Origin: an uncultured Granulicatella sp.
GTDB taxonomy: Bacteria; Bacillota; Bacilli; Lactobacillales; Aerococcaceae
Direction: 5' to 3'
Assembly (NCBI GenBank): GCA_900551535.1
Contig: URWJ01000079.1
Span: 1-6,623, forward strand
DNA length: 6,623 bases
In this document: positions 1 to 4,143 of the stretch, piece by piece
Numbering within the stretch: the stretch's first letter is position 1
How the letters are laid out: every line of letters starts with the position of its first letter
The notes under the pieces: model-generated
What the model saw: only the letters and a program-made list of their open reading frames with translations
The model's database searches: none
What the model was told of the DNA's origin: nothing
Program-made: the position numbers and the translations under genes

Positions 1-796
1 GAGCAGCGTAATGCAAGGCTGCATTCACGTCTGAACCGCGAATGGATTTTTGAAGTGCAGAGATGACGTCGTAATGTTGGTCGCCGTCTTTATCATAGGA
101 GAGTGCTTTTCTTTGGATACATTCTTCTGCGATTTGAATCGTGATATGAATCTTTCCATCCTCACTTGCTTCAGTTGATTTAGCGGCTAGTTCTAGTGCG
201 TTTAGGGCGCTTCTGACGTCTCCGTTTGTACTGTTTGCAAAGTGAGTTAATGCTTCTTCTGTGACGTCTAAATCGAGTTTGCCTAGACCGCGATCTTCGT
301 CTTCGATGGCTTTGACGAGCGCTTTTTTTATATCCTGCGAAGAAAGTGGCTTAAGTTCGAAAATTTGAGTTCGACTACGAATCGCTGGGTTGATAGAAAT
401 ATATGGATTCTCAGTGGTTGCTCCAACTAAAATAATTCGACCGTTTTCCAGATGAGGCAATAAGAAGTCTTGTTTCGTTTTATCGAGTCGGTGAATTTCA
501 TCGAGTAGTAGAATGACGCTACCAGACATCTTTGCTTCTTCAGCCACGATTTGTAAGTCTTTTTTTGTATCGGTTGCCGCGTTTAGTTGTCTAAAAGCAA
601 CTTTTGTACTTCCGCTAATGGCGCTAGCGATACTTGTTTTCCCAGTTCCTGGAGGCCCATATAAAATCATGGATGATAATTGTTTGGCCACAACCATGCG
701 ATTGATAATTTTTCCAGGAGAGACAAGATGCTCTTGACCAATCACTTCGTCAATCGTACGAGGTCGCATTCGGTAAGCGAGCGGTTGATGGTTCAT
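1..796 (-). CDS. rarA: Replication-associated recombination protein A (RarA/MgsA), AAA+ ATPase, C-terminus cut by window edge
   Basis: RarA is a cytoplasmic clamp-loader-related AAA+ ATPase that acts at stalled replication forks and single-stranded DNA gaps. I translated 265 residues. Visible are Walker A GPPGTGKT (47-54), Walker B LLLDEIHR (96-103), sensor 1 GATTEN (125-130), an arginine-finger-type segment NPAIRSR (136-142) and sensor 2 GDVRSALNALE (192-202, Arg195). The segment SIRGSDVNAALHY (251-263) opens the MgsA-type C-terminal tetramerisation domain. The full protein is usually about 420-440 residues, so roughly 160-175 are missing beyond position 1. The ATG at 796 is set by a strong AAGGAGGA site at 803-810, and the N-terminus (PLAYRMRPRTIDEVIGQ) matches the family. 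Walker B is followed by LDK, where Bacillus and E. coli relatives usually have FNK; I regard this as lineage variation. The gene is transcribed away from the cysteine desulfurase, as in Bacillus (yrvN). Confidence 0.96.
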   Translation of the reverse strand, partial: MNHQPLAYRMRPRTIDEVIGQEHLVSPGKIINRMVVAKQLSSMILYGPPGTGKTSIASAISGSTKVAFRQLNAATDTKKDLQIVAEEAKMSGSVILLLDEIHRLDKTKQDFLLPHLENGRIILVGATTENPYISINPAIRSRTQIFELKPLSSQDIKKALVKAIEDEDRGLGKLDLDVTEEALTHFANSTNGDVRSALNALELAAKSTEASEDGKIHITIQIAEECIQRKALSYDKDGDQHYDVISALQKSIRGSDVNAALHYAA

Positions 797-826
797 GACA
801 GTTCCTCCTTAAATTTCTTTATGTTT

Positions 827-856
827 AGTGTATCATAAGTTGAAAGAATGATATAA
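827..856 (-). promoter_or_regulatory. Candidate rarA promoter (weak match)
   Basis: On the minus strand an extended -10 of the form TGA-TACACT lies at 835-827, with a poor -35 (TTATAT, 856-851) 18 bp upstream. Transcription would start near 820, leaving a leader of about 24 nt that carries the rarA ribosome binding site. An overlapping TATGAT (837-832) is an alternative -10. It faces the plus-strand promoter at 849-857, and the two elements overlap, so the polymerases may compete. Confidence 0.3.
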
Positions 857-857
857 T
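849..857 (+). promoter_or_regulatory. Extended -10 promoter, candidate for the cysteine desulfurase-DUF1831 operon
   Basis: TGA-TATAAT is a perfect extended -10 sequence. No good -35 lies 16-18 bp upstream, which extended -10 promoters tolerate. Transcription would start near 864, giving a leader of about 75 nt before the GTG start at 939. The rest of the 142-base gap between the two genes holds no convincing ORF, RNA gene or riboswitch. Confidence 0.5.
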
Positions 858-902
858 AGGAAAGATTAAAACAACTTATTAGGAGAATAAATAGTCATCC
901 CG

Positions 903-908
903 TATAAT
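903..908 (+). promoter_or_regulatory. Second TATAAT box upstream of the cysteine desulfurase
   Basis: A perfect TATAAT box lies 51 bp downstream of the first. The best -35 at 18 bp (TTAGGA, 879-884) matches only half of the consensus, and there is no TG extension. If active it would start near 915 and give a leader of only about 24 nt. It could equally be a chance match in AT-rich sequence. Confidence 0.3.
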
Positions 909-938
909 AGTATTGTTTGAAAGTGAGGAGAGTGCAAG

Positions 939-2045
939 GTGAATTACTTAGATTATGCAGCAACGACGCCAGTAAATGCGGAAGTATTAGAAGTGATTAC
1001 AAAGGAAATGGCTTCTTTTGGAAATCCGTCTAGTGTCTATCGCATTGGTCGTGAACAAAAGCAAAAAATCGAACGTGTGAAGAAAGCTATTTTATCAGAA
1101 CTACAAGCATCTCCACACGATGCCATTATCTTTACAAGTTCAGGTTCTGAAGGGAATAATTTAGTATTCGAGAGTATATGGGAACATTTTGCAAAAGAAA
1201 AAGGGCATATCATTGTTTCTGCAGTAGAGCATCCTTCTGTTCGAAAACCTGCTGAATTTTTAGAACAAGAAGGCTTTGAAGTGACGTATTTAGCTCCAAA
1301 TAAAGATGGCATTGTGACGGTTTCTGAAATTGAGGAGGCTCTAAGAGAGGATACACGTCTGGTTTCTGTCATGACGGTCAATAATGAAACAGGCGCACGT
1401 TTCCCAATTGAAGAGATTGCTGCTTTATTAAAAGACAAGCCAACTTATTTCCATACAGATGCCGTTCAAGCCTTTGCACAAGAAGCTTTAACGGTGGATG
1501 GAATTGACTATTTAACGGCTTCAGGACATAAAATATATGCGCCAAAAGGGATTGGATTCCTATATAAATCAAAAGATGCGCCAATTCACGCTTTAATTAA
1601 AGGCGGCGGGCAAGAGCTAGGGTTCAGAGCAGGAACGGAAAATGTTCCTTATATTTTAGGGCTTGAAAAAGCGATGCAAATCGTTGTAGAAAAAAAAGAT
1701 GAGCTCGTTCAAAACTATCAAGAGTTACGTGAGTATCTAATCGCGAAGTTATCTGAAAGAGGCATTGAGTTTGAGTTTAACGGCGTAGCAAATCCAAAGA
1801 ATCCGCATATTTGTAATATCTGGTTGAAGGGAAGAAAAGCAACACAAACGTTAATCTTCAATGATTTAAAAGATGTTTCAGTATCTGCTGGATCTGCATG
1901 TTCAGCTGGAAGTGTACAAATCAGTCCAGTATTGTCTGCAATGTTTAAAGGCGAAACGAGTCGTCTTGAAGAATCTGTCAGACTTTCATTTGGAATGGGT
2001 TCAACAAAAGAAGATATTGACGCCTTTGTGGACGCACTGCGTTAA
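939..2045 (+). CDS. yrvO: Cysteine desulfurase, NifS/IscS family (YrvO-like)
   Basis: This PLP enzyme converts L-cysteine to L-alanine and holds the released sulfur as a persulfide on its active-site cysteine. Bacillus YrvO passes it to MnmA for tRNA 2-thiouridine; the same role is inferred here because mnmA lies just downstream. The 368 residues are of normal family length. Visible are the N-terminal LDYAATTP, the PLP-stacking histidine in EHPSV (His98), VNNETG (147-152), HTDAVQ (172-177), the PLP lysine in SGHKIYAPKG (Lys198), GGGQELGFRAGTEN (222-235) and the catalytic cysteine in SAGSACSAGS (Cys321). All key residues are present. The start is a GTG, chosen because GAGGAG at 925-930 lies 8 nt upstream and the family N-terminus follows at once. 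It probably shares a transcript with the DUF1831 gene 70 nt downstream. In Bacillus the regulator gene cymR lies just upstream; it is absent here. The family is certain; the gene symbol rests on synteny. Confidence 0.94.
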   Translation: MNYLDYAATTPVNAEVLEVITKEMASFGNPSSVYRIGREQKQKIERVKKAILSELQASPHDAIIFTSSGSEGNNLVFESIWEHFAKEKGHIIVSAVEHPSVRKPAEFLEQEGFEVTYLAPNKDGIVTVSEIEEALREDTRLVSVMTVNNETGARFPIEEIAALLKDKPTYFHTDAVQAFAQEALTVDGIDYLTASGHKIYAPKGIGFLYKSKDAPIHALIKGGGQELGFRAGTENVPYILGLEKAMQIVVEKKDELVQNYQELREYLIAKLSERGIEFEFNGVANPKNPHICNIWLKGRKATQTLIFNDLKDVSVSAGSACSAGSVQISPVLSAMFKGETSRLEESVRLSFGMGSTKEDIDAFVDALR

Positions 2046-2055
2046 GAGAGAGCTT

Positions 2056-2082
2056 TTGTTTAGAGGCAAAATATGGTAAACT
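2056..2082 (+). promoter_or_regulatory. Possible internal promoter for the DUF1831 gene
   Basis: TTGTTT (2056-2061) is followed after 15 bp by TAAACT (2077-2082), which is preceded by TG in the extended -10 position (TGGTAAACT). The spacer is short and both hexamers are imperfect. If active, it would let the DUF1831 gene be expressed apart from the desulfurase. No terminator lies between the two genes. Confidence 0.3.
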
Positions 2083-2115
2083 AACGTTGTAGAAAAAGAA
2101 AGAGGAGAAGCGCAT

Positions 2116-2463
2116 ATGGCATTTACACCAACTGCATCATTAAAAGGGTCAAACCAAGTCTTTTCGGTTAGTCCAACATGTAAAGGATACACATTACGTG
2201 ATAATGGCTTTACAGAAACAAAATCTGGGAACTTCCAATTAATTCGTAGTTTAGACGAAACAATTGATGATCACCGTGGATTAAAATTAAAAGTCATGGT
2301 GGATAAAGATAAGAAACAATTGAAAATTTCGACAGTAACGAAGAATGGCCTGCAAACAGTTGACTTATACGGTAAAGCAAATACTGCTATGGCTGTAGAA
2401 AAGTTAGAGTTTATTTTAGAAGGGCTTGTTGAACGAGGAGTTCTCGAAGTAACAACAAAATAG
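2116..2463 (+). CDS. DUF1831 family protein, associated with cysteine desulfurase
   Basis: This is a 115-residue soluble protein of unknown function, without a signal peptide, membrane segment or cysteine-rich metal site. Its only cysteine is Cys22 in SPTCKGYTLRD. It starts MAFTPTASLKGS and ends with a helix-like stretch (AMAVEKLEFILEGLVERGVLEV, split here by description: AMAVEKLEFI then LEGLVERGVLEV). I recognise the pattern as DUF1831, found in lactic acid bacteria beside cysteine desulfurase genes. The ATG is supported by GGAG at 2104-2107, 8 nt upstream. The gene follows the desulfurase by 70 nt on the same strand and ends 14 nt before a strong hairpin. A role as accessory or partner in sulfur transfer is an inference from gene neighbourhood alone; nothing in the sequence shows a catalytic motif. 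Confidence 0.85.
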   Translation: MAFTPTASLKGSNQVFSVSPTCKGYTLRDNGFTETKSGNFQLIRSLDETIDDHRGLKLKVMVDKDKKQLKISTVTKNGLQTVDLYGKANTAMAVEKLEFILEGLVERGVLEVTTK

Positions 2464-2468
2464 TGTAT

Positions 2469-2507
2469 AAGAAAAGAGAGACAGTTCAAAATTGAACTGT
2501 CTCGTTT
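2469..2507. terminator. Bidirectional hairpin terminator between convergent genes
   Basis: GAGACAGTTCAA (2478-2489) and its exact reverse complement (2492-2503) form a 12-bp palindrome around two bases; in RNA about 10 pairs with a small loop would form. On the minus strand the stem is followed by TCTTTTCTTAT, a good termination tract. On the plus strand it is followed only by CGTTTAT, so termination there may be weaker. It sits between the DUF1831 stop (2463) and the regulator stop (2540), as expected for a shared terminator. Confidence 0.8.
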
Positions 2508-2539
2508 ATCATGCACGGGCGGTGTTCCCTGTAGCTGTA

Positions 2540-2776
2540 TTATTCGACTTCAGGTAGCGGCTTAAATTGTGCTACGAAGCTTTGAGTGTCGCCAAAATAA
2601 AGATTCTCGCTAGGAACTTCATATAGCTCCTGCATTCTTTTGCTTAAAGAATATGGAAGATTAGTTGAATCTTTTTCATACTTCGTAAGCGTATCTTTGT
2701 TTATTTTAAGATATTTGGCGGCTTCTAACAGTGTTAAATTACGATTTACCCGTGCTGCTCGTAAAGAGATCATCAT
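2540..2776 (-). CDS. Small XRE/Cro-type helix-turn-helix regulator
   Basis: The predicted product is a 78-residue (77 from the second Met) single-domain DNA-binding protein of the Cro/C1 type. Residues 5-60 match the fold: LRAARVNRNLTLLEAAKYL, with the second helix about 15-23, the recognition helix about 27-34 (KDTLTKYE), and the closing LYEVPSENLYFG. A short tail ending in PEVE follows; there is no sensor or peptidase domain. The frame stays open upstream to 2839, but a perfect promoter lies inside that extension (2805-2833), so translation must start at ATG 2776 or 2773. The family pattern MIxLRxARV favours 2773. Such small LRAARV-type regulators are common in phages and their remnants, but no phage genes are visible here. 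It converges on the DUF1831 gene and diverges from mnmA. Its target is unknown; self-regulation or control of mnmA is inference. Confidence 0.88.
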   Translation of the reverse strand: MMISLRAARVNRNLTLLEAAKYLKINKDTLTKYEKDSTNLPYSLSKRMQELYEVPSENLYFGDTQSFVAQFKPLPEVE

Positions 2777-2777
2777 A

Positions 2778-2793
2778 CACCTTCGCCCCCTTT
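2778..2793 (-). promoter_or_regulatory. Two overlapping ribosome binding sites that decide the regulator start
   Basis: On the minus strand AAAGGGGG (2793-2786) lies 9 nt before ATG 2776. AAGGTG (2783-2778), which also fits the 16S tail, lies 4 nt before ATG 2773 and only 1 nt before ATG 2776. Both ATGs are adjacent and in frame, so the two possible products differ by one methionine. Confidence 0.55.
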
Positions 2794-2804
2794 TTCTCAA
2801 CTTA

Positions 2805-2833
2805 ATTATAGTGAAAACGCAACCGTTTGTCAA
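2805..2833 (-). promoter_or_regulatory. Perfect consensus sigma-A promoter of the XRE regulator
   Basis: Read on the minus strand, TTGACA (2833-2828) is followed after exactly 17 bp by TATAAT (2810-2805). This is a full match to the housekeeping consensus. Transcription would start near 2798, giving a leader of about 22 nt consisting mostly of the ribosome binding site. An unregulated promoter this strong would be unusual for a regulator gene, which suggests it is repressed. Confidence 0.88.
2815..2828. promoter_or_regulatory. Candidate operator: dyad AAACG-N4-CGTTT in the promoter spacer
   Basis: A perfect 5-4-5 inverted repeat, AAACG CAAC CGTTT, lies between the -35 and -10 of the XRE promoter and overlaps one base of the -35. 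Cro/C1-type proteins bind as dimers to dyads of about this size, so autorepression is a natural reading. I found no second copy nearby, and a 5-bp arm can arise by chance. Confidence 0.35.
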
Positions 2834-2867
2834 AAACACAATTGGGCAAAAATCCCAGTACTATCGC

Positions 2868-2901
2868 ATTTTCAATGATTTTCAAGCAAAAATTTTGAAA
2901 A
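2868..2901. repeat. Short ATTTTCAA repeats ahead of mnmA
   Basis: ATTTTCAA occurs at 2868-2875 and again at 2878-2885, one helical turn (10 bp) apart. TTGAAAA at 2895-2901 is the inverted complement of the core, so 2879-2901 is a 7-9-7 dyad. The inverted copy covers the candidate mnmA -35 hexamer. The region is very AT-rich, which raises the chance of coincidence. Confidence 0.4.
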
Positions 2902-2922
2902 AAATAAAAATAAATTTAAAAT
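2895..2922 (+). promoter_or_regulatory. Candidate mnmA-recD2 promoter
   Basis: TTGAAA (2895-2900) and TAAAAT (2917-2922) are separated by 16 bp, and each matches five of six consensus bases. The surrounding A/T tracts could act as an UP element. Transcription would start near 2929, leaving a leader of about 65 nt before the mnmA ATG, with no obvious riboswitch or T-box fold. mnmA needs a promoter here because the upstream gene is on the other strand. Confidence 0.5.
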
Positions 2923-2979
2923 TAGGGTAAATTCTGATAACTCGACCTTCAAATCGACTAGTTCAGGAAATAAATAGAA

Positions 2980-2997
2980 ATGATGGTGAAAGAATGA
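2980..2997 (+). other. Possible five-codon leader ORF overlapping the mnmA start
   Basis: ATG ATG GTG AAA GAA TGA (MMVKE) lies just ahead of mnmA, and its stop overlaps the mnmA start as ATGA. The only purine-rich site upstream (AGGAAA, 2965-2970) is 9 nt from its first ATG. mnmA itself has only a weak, close GGTGA (2985-2989), so coupled translation is conceivable. Most likely this is chance. Confidence 0.15.
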
Positions 2998-4118
2998 GTA
3001 ACGAAAAAACAAGAGTTGTCGTTGGCATGAGTGGAGGGGTTGACTCCTCTGTAACAGCTTTACTATTAAAAGAAGCTGGATATGATGTCATCGGTATTTT
3101 TATGAAAAACTGGGATGATACGGACGAAAATGGCGTTTGTACAGCGACTGAAGACTACAAAGACGTAGCTGCAGTGGCAGAACAAATTGGAATTCCGTAT
3201 TATTCTGTAAACTTTGAGAAAGAATATTGGGACCGTGTATTTGAATACTTCCTTCGCGAATATCGCCTTGGACGTACACCAAACCCAGATGTGATGTGTA
3301 ATAAAGAAGTGAAATTCCAAGCTTTCTTAGATTATGCTCTTCAACTAGGGGCAGATTATGTGGCGATGGGTCACTATGCTCGTGTAGAAAAAGACGAAAA
3401 TGGAATTGTTCACTTATTAAGAGGGAAAGACAATAATAAAGACCAAACGTATTTCTTAAGTCAATTGAATCAAAAGCAATTAGAAAAAGCGATGTTCCCA
3501 ATTGGTCACTTAGAGAAAAAAGAAGTGCGTGAGATTGCTGAAAAGTATGATCTTGCGACTGCGAAGAAGAAAGATTCTACTGGTGTATGTTTCATCGGAG
3601 AACGTAACTTCAATGAATTCTTATCAAACTATTTACCAGCTAAACCTGGAAAAATGGTGACATTGGATGGTGAAGTAAAAGGCGACCACGCTGGACTCAT
3701 GTACTACACAATTGGACAACGCCAAGGTCTTGGTATCGGTGGCGGTGGTAAGACCAATGATCCATGGTTTGTGATCGGGAAAGACTTATCAACGAATACA
3801 TTATATGTTGGTCAAGGATTCCATCATCCAAACCTTTACTCAGACAGCTTAACGGCTACAGATATTCAATTTACAAATGACCTACCAAAAGAGCAAACAT
3901 TTGAATGTACGGCTAAATTCAGATACCGTCAACAAGATACTAAAGTGAAAGTAGTATTAGATGAAAAGGACCCAACGCGTGCAACGGTTATTTTTGATGA
4001 ACCTGTTCGTGCGATTACACCAGGCCAAGCTGTCGTATTTTATGACGGGGAAGAGTGCCTTGGTGGAGGCATCATCGATAAAGCGTATATGAACGGAGAA
4101 GAACGTCAATACGTATAA
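2994..4118 (+). CDS. mnmA: tRNA-specific 2-thiouridylase MnmA
   Basis: MnmA makes 2-thiouridine at the wobble position (U34) of tRNA-Lys, tRNA-Glu and tRNA-Gln. It adenylates the base with ATP and then inserts sulfur delivered by a cysteine desulfurase. The 374 residues are full family length. Visible are the ATP PP-loop SGGVDSS (13-19), the D-rich NWDDTDENGVC segment (39-49), the catalytic nucleophile Cys102 in NPDVMCNKEVKF, the persulfide-bearing Cys199 in STGVCFIGER, and YTIGQRQGLGIGGG (238-250) leading into the C-terminal beta domains. No key residue is missing. The start is fixed by the family N-terminus (RVVVGMSGGVDSS), although the ribosome binding site GGTGA is weak and only 4 nt away. 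The likely sulfur donor is the desulfurase encoded at 939-2045. recD2 follows after 25 nt without a terminator, so the two are probably cotranscribed. In Bacillus a TPR-protein gene lies between them; it is absent here. Confidence 0.97.
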   Translation: MSNEKTRVVVGMSGGVDSSVTALLLKEAGYDVIGIFMKNWDDTDENGVCTATEDYKDVAAVAEQIGIPYYSVNFEKEYWDRVFEYFLREYRLGRTPNPDVMCNKEVKFQAFLDYALQLGADYVAMGHYARVEKDENGIVHLLRGKDNNKDQTYFLSQLNQKQLEKAMFPIGHLEKKEVREIAEKYDLATAKKKDSTGVCFIGERNFNEFLSNYLPAKPGKMVTLDGEVKGDHAGLMYYTIGQRQGLGIGGGGKTNDPWFVIGKDLSTNTLYVGQGFHHPNLYSDSLTATDIQFTNDLPKEQTFECTAKFRYRQQDTKVKVVLDEKDPTRATVIFDEPVRAITPGQAVVFYDGEECLGGGIIDKAYMNGEERQYV

Positions 4119-4143
4119 ATAAAACAAAGAAAGGAGATTCCAA

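Noticed and set aside
513..737. Plus-strand open frame of 74 codons within rarA
   Set aside because: It lies antisense to the Walker A and Walker B coding region of rarA, with no ribosome binding site or recognisable product.
876..890. TTATT-AGGAG-AATAA inverted repeat upstream of the desulfurase
   Set aside because: The arms are five A/T bases only and no T tract or known operator matches; expected by chance here.
2777..2839. N-terminal extension of the XRE regulator frame (21 more residues)
   Set aside because: It contains the perfect TTGACA-N17-TATAAT promoter, lacks a suitable ribosome binding site, and does not resemble the family N-terminus.
2843..2857. TGGG-N7-CCCA dyad in the XRE-mnmA gap
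   Set aside because: Four-base arms with a long loop, unconnected to any promoter element; too weak to call.
2929..2993. Riboswitch or T-box in the mnmA leader
   Set aside because: Only about 65 nt are available, with no conserved T-box sequence and no terminator-like hairpin.
2464..2993. Mobile-element or prophage insertion carrying the XRE gene
   Set aside because: No integrase, transposase, attachment-site repeat or target duplication is visible, so I do not call a mobile element.
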